Shown here one piece after another: positions 47,292 to 57,213 of a DNA stretch of 64,000 bases. The notes under the pieces are model-generated. The model was not told the origin of the DNA. It saw only the letters and a program-made list of their open reading frames with translations, and did no database searches. The translations under genes and the position numbers were made by a program. This DNA comes from JASLDZ01 sp965199975 (GTDB lineage: Bacteria > Pseudomonadota > Alphaproteobacteria > Caulobacterales > Caulobacteraceae): assembly GCA_965199975.1 (NCBI GenBank), contig OZ241340.1:3100001-3164000 (forward strand), given 5' to 3'. Numbering within the stretch: position 1 is the stretch's first letter; every line of letters starts with the position of its first letter.

Positions 47292-49943
47292 TCAGCCTGT
47301 CGCGGCTGACGCGGCCTCCGCGCCGAGCGCCTTGGCGGCGAGCTCCAGCACGTTCTTCGACACGCCGCGATGATCCACGATCCGCTGCAGCGCCTCGCGC
47401 ATGCTGTTTGCCACCGCAGGGACGTAGCGCCGCCAGCCGGAGAGCGGCTCGACCAGGCGTGCGGCGATCATGGGATTGAAGCCGTCGACGGCGAGGATCT
47501 GGTCGGCCAGGAAACGGTGGCCTGCGCCGTCGGCGGCATGGAAGCGCGCCGGATTGGCGCCGGCGAAGGTGGCGACCAGCGCCCGCAGGCGGTTCGGCGT
47601 GCGCGCGTCGAAGGCCGGGTGCACGGTCAGCCCCATCACGCGCCCCAGTGCGGCGTCGCTCGGGTCGCGCGCCTGCAGGGAGAACCACTTGTCGACCACC
47701 AGCGGCTCGTCCTTCCACTTGGCGTAGAAGGCCGCCAGCGCCTCGTCGAGCACATCGCCCCCGACCTCCAACAGGGCGACGAGGCCGCCCATGGCGTCGG
47801 TCATGTTGGCGGCCGCCTCCACATGGCCGCGGGCGCGCTCGGCCGCGTCGGGCGAGCGGTCGGCGACGAGGAGGTCGAGCACGGCGTTGCGGTAGGCGCG
47901 CCGGCCAGCCTCGGCCGCTCCGGGCGTGAACTCGGCGACCGACTGCAGCGCGCCGTGCAGCTCGCGCAGCCGCGGACCCAGGTGCACCGCGAGCCGCGCC
48001 CGCAGGGTGTCGCGCGCCGTGTGCAGCGCGGCGGGGTCAGCCGGCTGGCGCATCAGCGCGAGCTCGGTCTCGTTCGGCAGCGCCAGCAGCAGCGCCTTGA
48101 ACGCGTCGCTCGCCCCTTGGTCGTCCAGCGCGCGGCCGAGCGCATCGGCGTAGCGCTCCTCGCCGAGCTCGTCGGCGAGGCCCGCGGCGCGGCGCAGGAT
48201 GAGGTCGGCGGCGAGGCCCTGCGCGGCTTCCCAGCGGTTGAACAGGTCCGCATCGTCGGCGAGGCGCACATAGGCGTCCTTGGGCGGCTCGTCGGTGGTG
48301 AGCGTCACCGGGGCCGAGAAGCCGCGCAGGGCCGACAACACCGGCAGGCGCTCCACACCCTCCAATGTCGCCTCGGAGGCGAACTGGTCGAGCACCAGCA
48401 CATGCTCGCGCACGGGGGCGCCGCCGCCGGGCGGCGTGAACGCGAGCGGGCGGCCCTCCTCGTCCATGAGGCCAAGCCGGATAGGGATCACCAGCGGCTG
48501 GGCGTCGGCGCGGCCGGGCTGCGCCTGGGTGAGCTTCAACTGCAGCGCCTTGAGGTCGGAGCGGTAGAGCGCCTCGATGCGCACCTGCGGCGTGCCCGGC
48601 TGGGCGTACCAGCGGGCGAAGGCGGTAAGGTCCTGGCCCGACGCCTCGGCGAAGCAGGCGCGGAAGTCCTCCATGGTCACGGCCTGGCCGTCGAAGCGCG
48701 CGAAGTAGAGGTCCATGCCGCGCTTGAAGGCGTCCTCGCCCACCAGCGTGCGCATGACGCCGATCAGCTCGGAGCCCTTCTCGTAGATGGTCGCGGTGTA
48801 GAAGTTGTCGATCTTGACGTAGCTTTCGGGCCTCACCGGGTGGGCCAGCGGCCCCTGGTCCTCGGGGAACTGGCGTGCGCGCAGGGCTCGCACGTCCTTG
48901 ATGCGCTGCACCGCCGCGCCGCGTTCCTGGGCCGAGAACCCCTGGTCGCGGTACACGGTGAGGCCCTCCTTCAGGCACAGCTGGAACCAGTCGCGGCAGG
49001 TGATGCGGTCGCCGGTCCAGTTGTGGAAGTATTCGTGGGCCACCACGCTCTCGATGCGCTCGTAGTCGGCGTCGGTGGCGGTCTCGGGGTCGGCCAGGAG
49101 CAGCGAGCTGTTGAAGATGTTCAGCCCCTTGTTCTCCATGGCGCCGAAGTTGAAGTCACGCACGGCGACGATCATGAACAGGTCGAGGTCGTACTCGCGC
49201 CCGTAGGCCTCCTCGTCCCAGCGCATGGCGCGCTTGAGGCTGTCCATGGCGTAGAGGGCGCGCGGCGCCTGGCCCGGGTCGACGTAGATGCGCAGCTCGA
49301 CCTCGCGGCCCGAAGCGGTGCGGAACACGTCGGGCAGCTCGTCGAGCACGCCGGCGACCAGGGCGAAGAGGTAGCAGGGCTTGGGAAAGGGATCGCGCCA
49401 CACGGCGTAGTGGCGGCCGTTCTGCGCCGCACCGCTTTCGACCAGGTTCCCGTTGGAGAGGAGGCGCGGATAGGTCGCCGCGTCCGCCTCCATGCGCACG
49501 CTGTAGCGCGCCAGCACGTCCGGCCGGTCGGGGAAGTAGGTGATCTTGCGGAAGCCCTGCGCCTCGCACTGGGTGCAGAAGCGGCCGCCCGACATGTAGA
49601 GCCCCTCCAGCGCCGTACTGGCGGCGGGGTCGATCTCGACCTCGGTCTCGAAGGTGAACCGCTCGGGCAGGGCGCTGGTGACGACGAGGCGCTCGGGCTC
49701 GACGCGATAGTCGCCCTCGCCCAGCGGCTGGCCGTCCACCGCGGCGGACAGGAGCTTCAGCCGCACCCCGTCGAGCGTGAGCGGCGCGTCCGCGCCGGCG
49801 GTTGCGCTGCGACGGATCGCCAGCTTGGCGCGCACCCTCGTGGCGCCCGGCTCCAGCTGGAAGTCGAGCTCTACGGTGTCCACCAGATGGTCCGGCGGCC
49901 GGTAGTCGGCGAGGCGGACGGGGACGGGCTGGTCGGTGCGCAT
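47292..49943 (-). CDS. pepN: Aminopeptidase N
   Basis: 883-aa M1 zinc aminopeptidase of the Escherichia coli PepN type. The exopeptidase motif FGAMENKG (about 266-273) and the zinc site HEYFHNWTGDRITCRDWF (303-320, with the distal Glu in LKEGLTVYRD) are intact. The N-terminal saddle domain and C-terminal helical array are full length. It degrades cytosolic peptides. It precedes the PleC-like kinase on the same strand; the two are 56 bp apart. Confidence 0.97.
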   Translation of the reverse strand: MRTDQPVPVRLADYRPPDHLVDTVELDFQLEPGATRVRAKLAIRRSATAGADAPLTLDGVRLKLLSAAVDGQPLGEGDYRVEPERLVVTSALPERFTFETEVEIDPAASTALEGLYMSGGRFCTQCEAQGFRKITYFPDRPDVLARYSVRMEADAATYPRLLSNGNLVESGAAQNGRHYAVWRDPFPKPCYLFALVAGVLDELPDVFRTASGREVELRIYVDPGQAPRALYAMDSLKRAMRWDEEAYGREYDLDLFMIVAVRDFNFGAMENKGLNIFNSSLLLADPETATDADYERIESVVAHEYFHNWTGDRITCRDWFQLCLKEGLTVYRDQGFSAQERGAAVQRIKDVRALRARQFPEDQGPLAHPVRPESYVKIDNFYTATIYEKGSELIGVMRTLVGEDAFKRGMDLYFARFDGQAVTMEDFRACFAEASGQDLTAFARWYAQPGTPQVRIEALYRSDLKALQLKLTQAQPGRADAQPLVIPIRLGLMDEEGRPLAFTPPGGGAPVREHVLVLDQFASEATLEGVERLPVLSALRGFSAPVTLTTDEPPKDAYVRLADDADLFNRWEAAQGLAADLILRRAAGLADELGEERYADALGRALDDQGASDAFKALLLALPNETELALMRQPADPAALHTARDTLRARLAVHLGPRLRELHGALQSVAEFTPGAAEAGRRAYRNAVLDLLVADRSPDAAERARGHVEAAANMTDAMGGLVALLEVGGDVLDEALAAFYAKWKDEPLVVDKWFSLQARDPSDAALGRVMGLTVHPAFDARTPNRLRALVATFAGANPARFHAADGAGHRFLADQILAVDGFNPMIAARLVEPLSGWRRYVPAVANSMREALQRIVDHRGVSKNVLELAAKALGAEAASAATG

Positions 49944-50013
49944 ACGCGCGGTGTAGCGACATGGCGGCGGGCTCGCCAGCGCGCGAAGTCCTCAGGCCCG
50001 CCCCGTCCTAGAC

Positions 50014-51234
50014 TCAGTGGGGGCGCATGCCCAACGGCACGATCTGCGCCGTTCGGGGATGTCCCGCCAGCCGGTCGTAGAGCGCCGAGAGGTCGGTGAA
50101 GGTCGCGTCCCACCCATAGCGCGCCACCGCCCGCGCCCGCGCGGCGGCGCCCACGGCGGGGGTGTCGCGCTCGAACAGGGCGGTGATCGCCTCGGCCAAG
50201 GCGGCCGGGGTGGCGCGGGGCGCCAGCTGGCCGACCCGCTCGTCGACGATCTCGGCGATGCCGCCCGAGGCCACGCCCACCATGGGCAGGCCGCAGGCCA
50301 TGGCCTCCAGCGCGATGAGGCCGAAGGGCTCGTGGTCGTTGGCGTGCACGAAGGCGTCGCAGCTGGCCATCAGCCGCGCCACGGCCAGGGGATCGGGTTC
50401 GTAGTCGAGGAAGGTGGCGTTGCTTTGCGGGCGCAGCCCCGCCCCCGCCGCCACCAGCAGCAGGTGGTAGCGCGGACCTAGCCGGTCGACGGCGTCGAGC
50501 AGCACGTCGACGTTCTTCTCCCGCGCCGGGCGCCCGGCGAAGACGAGGAGGCGGGCGCGGCTGTCGAGCCCCAGCTGGCTGCGCACGCCCGCAGGATCGG
50601 CGCGCTCGGGGGTGAAGAGCTCGGTGTCGACCCCCAGCGGCGTCACGTGCACGCCGAAAACGCCTGCGGCCGCGAGGCGGTCGGCGATGTGGCGCGAGGG
50701 CGCGACGACCTGGTCGAAGCGGCGGAACAGGCGCGCCCAGCGTCGGCGCACCGGGGGCTCCGCCCATTCCCCCAGGTGCAGGGCGGCCAGCGCCGCGGGG
50801 TCGGAGTGGCAGAATCCAACCACGGGCGCGCCGACGCGTTCGCCCGCGTCGAGGGCGGCGCGGCCGGGGGCGTAGGGATCGCCCGCCTCGATCACCGAGG
50901 GGCGCAGCGCCACCAGCTTGTCGGCCCACCGCCGCGTGGAGGCCGGCCAGCGATAGCCGTCACCGAACGGCAGGCGGGCCGAGGCGATCTGCAGCATGCC
51001 GCGGCCCACGTCGCGGGTGGCGGCCCCCGGAATCACCAGCGTGTGCCGCAGGTCGGCCCGGTTCGCCGCCATCCAGGCGCGCTTGGCCAGGAGATAGCGC
51101 TTCACTCCGCCGGATCGGGGGGCGAACAGCATGGTGGTGTCGACGAGGTGGGGCGCGACGCGCGCGGCGGCGCCGTAGGTCCAAGCCGAGATGCGGGGGC
51201 TTGCGAAACCGGGTTCGCGCAGCTCCAGCACCAT
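50014..51234 (-). CDS. Glycosyltransferase family 4 (GT1-type) protein
   Basis: 406-aa GT-B glycosyltransferase. HLVDTTMLFAPRSGGVKRYLLAKRAW is the acceptor-side N-terminal loop. VFAGRPAREKNVDVLLDAV and EPFGLIALEAMACGLPMVG, with the catalytic E-x7-E pattern, are the nucleotide-sugar site. No signal peptide. The product (lipid- or envelope-linked sugar) is unknown; similar genes in alphaproteobacteria resemble sulfoquinovosyl/mannosyl-type transferases. ATG at 51234; a shorter start at MLFAPRSGG would lose part of the fold. Confidence 0.9.
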   Translation of the reverse strand: MVLELREPGFASPRISAWTYGAAARVAPHLVDTTMLFAPRSGGVKRYLLAKRAWMAANRADLRHTLVIPGAATRDVGRGMLQIASARLPFGDGYRWPASTRRWADKLVALRPSVIEAGDPYAPGRAALDAGERVGAPVVGFCHSDPAALAALHLGEWAEPPVRRRWARLFRRFDQVVAPSRHIADRLAAAGVFGVHVTPLGVDTELFTPERADPAGVRSQLGLDSRARLLVFAGRPAREKNVDVLLDAVDRLGPRYHLLLVAAGAGLRPQSNATFLDYEPDPLAVARLMASCDAFVHANDHEPFGLIALEAMACGLPMVGVASGGIAEIVDERVGQLAPRATPAALAEAITALFERDTPAVGAAARARAVARYGWDATFTDLSALYDRLAGHPRTAQIVPLGMRPH

Positions 51235-51355
51235 TCACGACCTCCAGGAGCCAGGCTCCGCTTCCAAAACGCCGCCGCGCGCCGTTCCGTTCACGGCGCA
51301 AGGGAGGCATGGTTCGCGCCCGAGCGACGAAGGTCAAGCGGGGAGGCGAGGCGCG

Positions 51356-52534
51356 GTGCGGGTCACGATCGTGGGAGCAGGCGTCGGCGGCCTCACCGCC
51401 GCCCTGGCGCTGGCTGGCCGCGGCGTGCGGCCGGTGCTGCTGGAGCGCGCCGGGGAGCTGGGCGAGGCCGGCGCCGGCGTGCAGCTCGGCCCCAACGCCG
51501 TGCGCGTGCTCGACCGCCTGGGCCTAGGCGCGGAGCTGCGCGCCGCGGCCTGCGCGCCCGACGCCATCGATGTGCGCCGCGCGTCGGACCGCCGGCGTCT
51601 CCTCACCCTGCCGCTGGGGGAGGCGGCCGCGCGGCGCTGGGGCGCGCCCTACCTGCAGGCGCATCGCGCCGACCTGCAGGCGATCCTGCTCGGCGCCGTA
51701 CGCGCCCGTGGGGCCGCCGACCTGCGGCTCGGCGCCGGCGTCGCGGACGTGGCGCCGAACGGTGCAGTGCGGCTGGAGGGCGGCGAGACCCTCCTCGCCG
51801 ACGCCGTGCTGATCGCCGACGGCGTGCGTTCGCGGCTGCGCGCCGCGGTGGCGCCCGGCGAGACGGGGCCGCGCCCCTCCGGGCAGACCGCCTGGCGCGC
51901 GCTGGTTCCGGCGGACGCCCTGGCGGCGGACCTCGCTGTGGGCGCGGGCGTGTGGACCGCCTCGCGGCGCCACTTCGTGCACTATCCGATGCGCGGCGGC
52001 GCCCTCGTCAACCTGGTCGGCGTGTCGGAGCGCGGCGGCGGCGAAGGCGAGAGCTGGCGCGCGCCGGGGGATCCGGCCGCTTTCGCCGCCCTGTTCGGCG
52101 ACTGGCCGGAACCGGTCGCCAGCCTCGTCCGCGCCGCGCCGCAGGTGTGGCGCTGGGCGCTGCACGACCGGCCGCCGGCGCACGCCATGGCGCGGGGCCG
52201 TCTCGCCCTTGTGGGAGACGCGGCGCATCCGGTGCTGCCCTACCTGGCCCAGGGCGCGGCCATGGCCGTCGAGGACGGCTGGGCGGCGGCCGAGGCCCTG
52301 GCGGGGGCGAACGGTGACGATGCGGAGGCGCGGCTCGCCGCTTACGCCGCAGAGCGCCTGCCGCGGGTGCGCCGGGTGCAGCGCGCCTCCGCCCGCAACG
52401 GCCGGCTGTTCCACCTGCCCGACCCGGTGGCGGGGCTCGTCTTCGGCGCCGCGCGGGCGCTCGAGCGCGGCGATCCCGCCCGCGCCATGGCCAGGCTCGA
52501 CTGGCTGTACGGCGGCGGCCCGGTCACGCCGTGA
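51356..52534 (+). CDS. FAD-dependent monooxygenase (salicylate hydroxylase-like)
   Basis: 392-aa class A flavoprotein hydroxylase. FAD/NADH Rossmann motif IVGAGVGGLTAALALAGRG (residues 4-22), the GAGVQLGPNAVRVLDRLG segment, the DG motif LIADGVRSRLR, and the second FAD motif LVGDAAHPVLPYLAQGAAMAVED are all present. The best hits by memory would be salicylate/6-hydroxynicotinate-3-monooxygenase-like enzymes; the substrate is open. Start is GTG 51356 with GGGAGGCGAG upstream. It is convergent with glnE, and the ends overlap by 11 bp. Confidence 0.93.
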   Translation: MRVTIVGAGVGGLTAALALAGRGVRPVLLERAGELGEAGAGVQLGPNAVRVLDRLGLGAELRAAACAPDAIDVRRASDRRRLLTLPLGEAAARRWGAPYLQAHRADLQAILLGAVRARGAADLRLGAGVADVAPNGAVRLEGGETLLADAVLIADGVRSRLRAAVAPGETGPRPSGQTAWRALVPADALAADLAVGAGVWTASRRHFVHYPMRGGALVNLVGVSERGGGEGESWRAPGDPAAFAALFGDWPEPVASLVRAAPQVWRWALHDRPPAHAMARGRLALVGDAAHPVLPYLAQGAAMAVEDGWAAAEALAGANGDDAEARLAAYAAERLPRVRRVQRASARNGRLFHLPDPVAGLVFGAARALERGDPARAMARLDWLYGGGPVTP

Positions 52535-55445
52535 CGGCGAGGTAGGCGGCGTGGGCGGCCGCCTGCGCCGCGGCGAGCCGCCGCTCCAGCGCCGCGAGGT
52601 CCGCCGCCCCGGCGCCCTGACACAGCAGGTCGACAAGTCCCACGGGTTCGGCTGTGAGATCGGGCGCCGGCGCGTCGCTCGCCAGCCGCAGCACCTGCTG
52701 CAGCGCCGCCTGGAGCGCCCACCCGGCGGCGAGATCGTCGAGCACGGCGGGGGGCGCCGCGCAAGCCGCTCTCAGCGCCGACAGCGCCGCGGCGGTGCCG
52801 GTGTCCAACGGGCCGCCTTCGGCCGCGCCGACGATCTGCAGGTGCTGGGCGGCGAACTCGATGTCCACCAGGCCGCCCGACGCGAGCTTGAGGTCCCAGC
52901 GCCCCCGCGCCGGCCGCTCGCGCGCCATCAGCGCGCGCATATCCCGCACGTCGGACGCGGTGGCGGCCCGGTCGCGCGGCCGACGCAGCGCCGCCTCGAT
53001 CGCCGCCGCGGCGTCCGTCGCAAGCCCCGGCGAGGAGGCCCAGGCCACTCGCGCCCGGGTCAGCGCCAGCGCCTCCCAGGTCTGCGCCTCCTCGCCGTGG
53101 TAGCGACAAAAGGCGCCCAGCGACGTGGACACCGGGCCCGCCGTGCCGGAGGGGCGCAGCTGCAGGTCCACCGCGTAGAGGTCGCCCTCGGCCGTGGGCG
53201 CCGACAGCGCCGCGGCGAGCCGTTGGGTGAAGCGGCCGTAGACCGTCTCCGCACCCCAGCCCTTGCCCGCCGAGACCGCGTCCGGGGCGGCGCGGTGCAG
53301 CGTCATCAGGTCGAGGTCGGAGCCCGCGGTCATCTCGCGCCCGCCGAACTTGCCGAGCGCGATCACGGCCACCTCGCCCGGGAAGGCGCCGCCCAGGCGC
53401 TCGACCTCGGCCAGGGCGGCGGGCGCCAGCGCCCCCAGGCACGCATCCGCGAGGCGGGCGAAGGCGCGGCCGACGGCCGGCGCGGCCGCCTCGCCGGTCA
53501 GCGCCTGCATGCCGATGCGGAAGGCCTCGTCGCGGTGGGCGCGCCGCACGGCGTCCATCGCACCCTCGAAGCCGTGCGCGCGCCCGGCGGCGGCCACGGC
53601 GGCCTCGGGGCCCTCGAGGTCAAGGGGGGCGAAGAATCCCTCGTCGAGCAGGGCGTCCAGCGCCGCCGGGCGGCGCGCCAGCACGTCCGCCAAGCGGGGG
53701 CTGAGCGCCAGCGTGCGCACCAGTAGCGCGAACAGCCGCGGCTGGGCCAGGAGCAGCGATTGCACCTGCACCCCCGAGCCCAGGCCGGCGAAGAAGGCGC
53801 CGAAGCGGGCGAAGGCGACGTCGGCCGCGCCGGTGGCCGCGCAGGCCGCGAGCAGGCGCGGGGCGAGGCGGGTGAACAGCTCGCGTCCCCGCGGGGTGCG
53901 CGTGGCGTTGATGCGCCCGTGGTGCCAGCCGCGCACCGCCGCCGCCGCCCGCTGCGGCTCGGCGAAGCCCATACGGGCGAGGGTGCGCAGGGTCTCCGCG
54001 TCGTCCTCCACGCCGGTGAAGACCAGCGGGCCCAGCGGCGAGGCCAGGGCCTCGGCGTCGGCGAACAGGGCGCCGGTGCGCTCGGCCACGTCGGCGCGCA
54101 GCGCGGCGACCTCGGCGTCGAAGGCCGGGAGCGCGCGGCCCGCCAGCGCGGCCACTTCGGCGCGGGCGGCGTCGGCCTCGGGCAGGCGGTGGGTCTGCTC
54201 GTCGAGGCGCATCTGCACACGGTGCTCCCAGCCCCGCAGCGCCACGAGCGCGGCGTCGAGCGCAGCGCGGTCGGCGTCTGCCACGTGGCCGGCGGCGGCC
54301 AGCGCGGCCAGGGCGTCGCGGGTGCGGGGGCTGCGCAGGTCGCGGTGGCGCCCCCCCAGGATCAGCTGCTGGGTCTGCACGTAGAACTCGATGGCGCGGA
54401 TGCCGCCCACCCCCAGCTTGAGGTCGGCGCCCGCCGCGCCGGGCTCGTCCGCCCCCGGCCGGGCCTGGATCTGGCGCACGATCGACTGGATGTCTGCAAT
54501 GGCCGCATAGTCCAGCGCGCGCCGCCAGACGAAGGGCGTGAGCTCGCGCAGGAAGCACTGCGCGCGCGCCAGGTCGCCCGCTACCGGGCGCGCCTTGATC
54601 AGCGCCGCCCGCTCCCAGTTCTGGCCGACGCTCTCGTAGTAGGCCAGCGCCCGGTCCACCGGCACGGCCACCGGCGTCGAGGCCGGGTCGGGCCGCAGCC
54701 GCAGGTCGGTGCGGAACACATACCCGTCGGCGGTGCGCTCCCCCAGCGCCTTCGCCATCGCCTGCGCCAGCCGCAGGGCCGCGCGCTCGGGTTCGACGCC
54801 GGGCGCCAGCGGCAGGGCCTCGGGCGCGTAGAACACGCTGATGTCGATGTCGGACGAGTAGTTCAGCTCCCCCGCCCCATGCTTGCCCATCGCCAGCACG
54901 AACAGGCCGGGCGCCGGCCCGGTCGGGTCGTCGGCCGCGCCCAGCAGCCGCCCCGCGGCGCGCTCGCCGGCCGCCGCGAACGCCAGCGCGCTCGTCACCG
55001 CCGCGTCGGCGAAGCGGCTCAGCGCGTCGGTCACCGCCTCCAGCGACCAGACGCCGCCCAGGTCGGCCAGGGCGACGAGCAGGTGCAGCTCGCCCTTTAA
55101 CCGCCGCAGCCGCACGGCGGCGTCGATCTCGCCGCCGGCCGCCAGCGTCTGTTCGAGCAGCGCCTCCAGCGACGTCCCGGCCGAAGTCTCCAGGAGGCGC
55201 GAGAGCCGTCCGGCGTCGGCCGCCAACAGGCCGGCGAGGTACGACGCCGCCGCCGCGACCGGGGCCAGCGCCGGCCACGCGGCGTCCAGCGCCGACGTCC
55301 AGCCGGCGGCGAGCGCCGCGCGGGTGCGGTCCGCGGCGGCCGCGTCGACCAGCGGGCCGCAGGGCGACAGGCGCGCCCCCAACGGGGCGTCGGCGCACGC
55401 TGCGCCGCCGGGCGTCGCGGCGGGACGGGCGGGATCGGTGGACAT
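52524..55445 (-). CDS. glnE: Bifunctional glutamine synthetase adenylyltransferase/adenylyl-removing enzyme
   Basis: 973-aa GlnE, which adds AMP to or removes it from glutamine synthetase in response to PII. Two nucleotidyltransferase domains each show the G-S-D-x-D core: GKHGAGELNYSSDIDISVFY (about 187-206, adenylyl-removing half) and GKFGGREMTAGSDLDLMTLH (about 682-701, adenylyltransferase half), each followed by a helical GlnD PII-UTase-like region. Length is normal. Upstream of its start lies a 640-bp gene-free, degenerate stretch. Confidence 0.96.
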   Translation of the reverse strand: MSTDPARPAATPGGAACADAPLGARLSPCGPLVDAAAADRTRAALAAGWTSALDAAWPALAPVAAAASYLAGLLAADAGRLSRLLETSAGTSLEALLEQTLAAGGEIDAAVRLRRLKGELHLLVALADLGGVWSLEAVTDALSRFADAAVTSALAFAAAGERAAGRLLGAADDPTGPAPGLFVLAMGKHGAGELNYSSDIDISVFYAPEALPLAPGVEPERAALRLAQAMAKALGERTADGYVFRTDLRLRPDPASTPVAVPVDRALAYYESVGQNWERAALIKARPVAGDLARAQCFLRELTPFVWRRALDYAAIADIQSIVRQIQARPGADEPGAAGADLKLGVGGIRAIEFYVQTQQLILGGRHRDLRSPRTRDALAALAAAGHVADADRAALDAALVALRGWEHRVQMRLDEQTHRLPEADAARAEVAALAGRALPAFDAEVAALRADVAERTGALFADAEALASPLGPLVFTGVEDDAETLRTLARMGFAEPQRAAAAVRGWHHGRINATRTPRGRELFTRLAPRLLAACAATGAADVAFARFGAFFAGLGSGVQVQSLLLAQPRLFALLVRTLALSPRLADVLARRPAALDALLDEGFFAPLDLEGPEAAVAAAGRAHGFEGAMDAVRRAHRDEAFRIGMQALTGEAAAPAVGRAFARLADACLGALAPAALAEVERLGGAFPGEVAVIALGKFGGREMTAGSDLDLMTLHRAAPDAVSAGKGWGAETVYGRFTQRLAAALSAPTAEGDLYAVDLQLRPSGTAGPVSTSLGAFCRYHGEEAQTWEALALTRARVAWASSPGLATDAAAAIEAALRRPRDRAATASDVRDMRALMARERPARGRWDLKLASGGLVDIEFAAQHLQIVGAAEGGPLDTGTAAALSALRAACAAPPAVLDDLAAGWALQAALQQVLRLASDAPAPDLTAEPVGLVDLLCQGAGAADLAALERRLAAAQAAAHAAYLAVTA

Positions 55446-56085
55446 CGGGGGAGGCGTCGCGCGGCGACGGGGGCGGCGTCAATCTCGCGCCCGGCGGCCG
55501 TGCGGGCACACGGAGACGGAGCGGAGACTGCGGCCCCGTGAAGGCCCGCCGCCTCGCGCCCCTCTCCCGACCCCTACGGCGCGATCCAGGACGCCACGCC
55601 CGAAGGCGCACCCTCCCCAACCGCGCGCCGGCCGGAAGCTCGGAGGAGGAGGGCGGCGCCTGCGATCCGCGTCCCGCCGTCGCTGGAGTGCGTCCCGAGG
55701 CGTGAGCCCCGCGCCGTCCCCGGCATCGCCGCGCCGCGATCCGCGTGCGCCGCCCTCACCTCCTTGCGCCTGGCCACCTGCGACCTGCACCCCGCGAAGG
55801 GCCGGCCCGGCGGCGACCGGGCGTCGAAGTCGAAGGGGCGCCCGATCCACCCCCGATCCCTGCGCCGACACCCCGAAAGGCGCTGGCGCCGGGCTTGGAG
55901 ACCGCGATCCCTGCGATCCCCTCCGCTCCTGTTCGGCGCCGCCGAGGCGGCTCCGACAAGGGGAGGGTCTCCCCGATCCCGCCCCTCGCCAAGCGCCGAA
56001 TCATCAGCCCTCGACGCTTTCTTTGACTCCTTGTGTGGACAAGCCGTGCCTCAGCGGTGCGCTGCGCCGCCGACGCCCTTCGCAC
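55446..56085. other. Gene-free, GATCC-rich intergenic stretch
   Basis: About 640 bp without a credible gene on either strand; the open frames give Arg/Pro-rich non-protein-like products. It contains an unusual number of GATCC pentamers, including an exact 11-bp repeat GCGATCCGCGT at 55672-55682 and 55736-55746, and runs such as CCGATCC and GCGATCCCT around 55850-55980. It should contain the glnE promoter. It adjoins the damaged AIM24 gene, so it may be a decayed coding region. Confidence 0.45.
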
Positions 56086-56778
56086 CTACCTCGGCGCATG
56101 CAGGTGCATGCTCTGCAGCCCACCCGCCTCGGCTCGGTGAAGCGGTTGAGGGTCAGGTCGACCTTGGCGCCGAAGAGGCCCGAGCTCAGCCGGTCGATGG
56201 TGGCAGCCATGCGCACCTGCGGCGCCCTGTAGAGCCAGCCGCAGGGCTCGATGTCGATGCTCGCCCGCGGCCCGGCTCCTTCTCGAACACCTTGCCGTAG
56301 TCGTGCGATCCGCCCGGACGCCGTCGCCCCGGTGGCTGTGGAACCTATCCACGAAGAAGCCCGCGCCGCCGAACAGCATGTTGGAGACGCCGCGCACTCT
56401 GCTGAACGCGTAGTCGATGACCTCTGTGGCGGCGAGGAACTGGTGCTCGCGCACCTCCAGCTCGCGCCCTTGGGCTAAGTGCACCGGCACGATGTGGCCC
56501 GGCCCGTAGCGCGAGAAGGCGATCATGCCGGGGCCGGACGCCTCGGTCACGAACACCTGCAGGCCCGCGATCATGCGGCGGAGCGCGCCGGCCACCGGCC
56601 GCAGCCGGATCGCCACCCGCGGGTGCTTCCACAACAGGATGTGGTGCTCGAAGTAGACGGGCGCCGCGCTGACATCGACGGTCAGCACCGGCACCAGCTC
56701 CCCATCCACATGATAGGTGACGCCCCCGAAGGTCTCCCCTTCAGCGCGGGTGGGCATGAGGCGGGGGAGGGTGGCCAT
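56086..56778 (-). pseudogene. AIM24 family protein, disrupted by three -1 shifts
   Basis: Protein of the AIM24/TIGR00266 family (a beta-rich fold; role in bacteria unclear). The N-terminal half is clean: GGVTYHVDGELVPVLTVDVSA, LLWKHPRVAIRLRP, GVSNMLFGGAGFFVDRF. From about 56335 the homologous sequence moves frame three times: HDYGKVFEKE near 56305, then SIDIEPCGWLYRAP near 56261 continuing through LFGAKVDLTLNRFTEP, then back to the first frame near 56120 for LQSMHLHAPR and stop. The three losses add up to one codon, so the frame from 56778 remains open but its middle third would be scrambled. Either three real deletions or clustered sequence errors. Confidence 0.8.
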
Positions 56779-56807
56779 GGGGGGCTCCAGCGACGACGCC
56801 GATCAGG

Positions 56808-57212
56808 CTAATGCGCGTGCTGCATATATGCGTTCAGCTGCCGGACCCGATCGGACGTCAGCTCCGCCTGACACTGGCTTGCAATCAGGGACGCATCCTG
56901 GCCACCACCCTCGGAGGCGTGCCTAAAGGCGCATTCCGCATCCCGAAAACCGATCCAAGCGCGTTCAGCCGCGCGGAGCGCTGGCTGATACTTGGGCGCT
57001 GTCGAACGAAGGACGCGGGAGTAGGTCTGGTTGAGCTGACCGTAGTTGGACTGTTGCTGCTTCGCCCCGCACGCCTTGATCGCCGGCATCACACCACCCG
57101 AAGCCGCCACGCACTTGTCGTAGGGCGTCTCGGCCGCGGTGTATGTGGAAATTCCTAAGTACGCGATCGCAGCCAGAACAACGACCGCAACACCTGTGTT
57201 AAGCTTCCCCAT
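56808..57212 (-). CDS. LprI-type (DUF1311) putative lysozyme inhibitor
   Basis: 134 aa: an N-terminal hydrophobic segment (about residues 8-24, signal anchor or signal peptide) and an exported DUF1311 domain with LNQTYSRVL, AERAWIGFRDAECAF and ASQCQAELTSDRVRQL. Four Cys (34, 48, 94, 114) can form two disulphides, as in LprI, whose Mycobacterium member inhibits lysozyme. Its ATG lies one base after the stop of the upstream LysM/lysozyme-like gene, an arrangement expected for an immunity protein. G+C is lower than in the surrounding core genes. Confidence 0.85.
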   Translation of the reverse strand: MGKLNTGVAVVVLAAIAYLGISTYTAAETPYDKCVAASGGVMPAIKACGAKQQQSNYGQLNQTYSRVLRSTAPKYQPALRAAERAWIGFRDAECAFRHASEGGGQDASLIASQCQAELTSDRVRQLNAYMQHAH

Positions 57213-57213
57213 C

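Noticed and set aside
47370..50099. 909-codon plus-strand frame opposite pepN
   Set aside because: Antisense shadow of a clear M1 aminopeptidase; no ribosome site or domain.
55764..56300. 178-aa plus-strand frame over the glnE-AIM24 gap
   Set aside because: Arg/Pro/Ser-rich product without motifs, and it overlaps the antisense AIM24 remnant; not protein-like.
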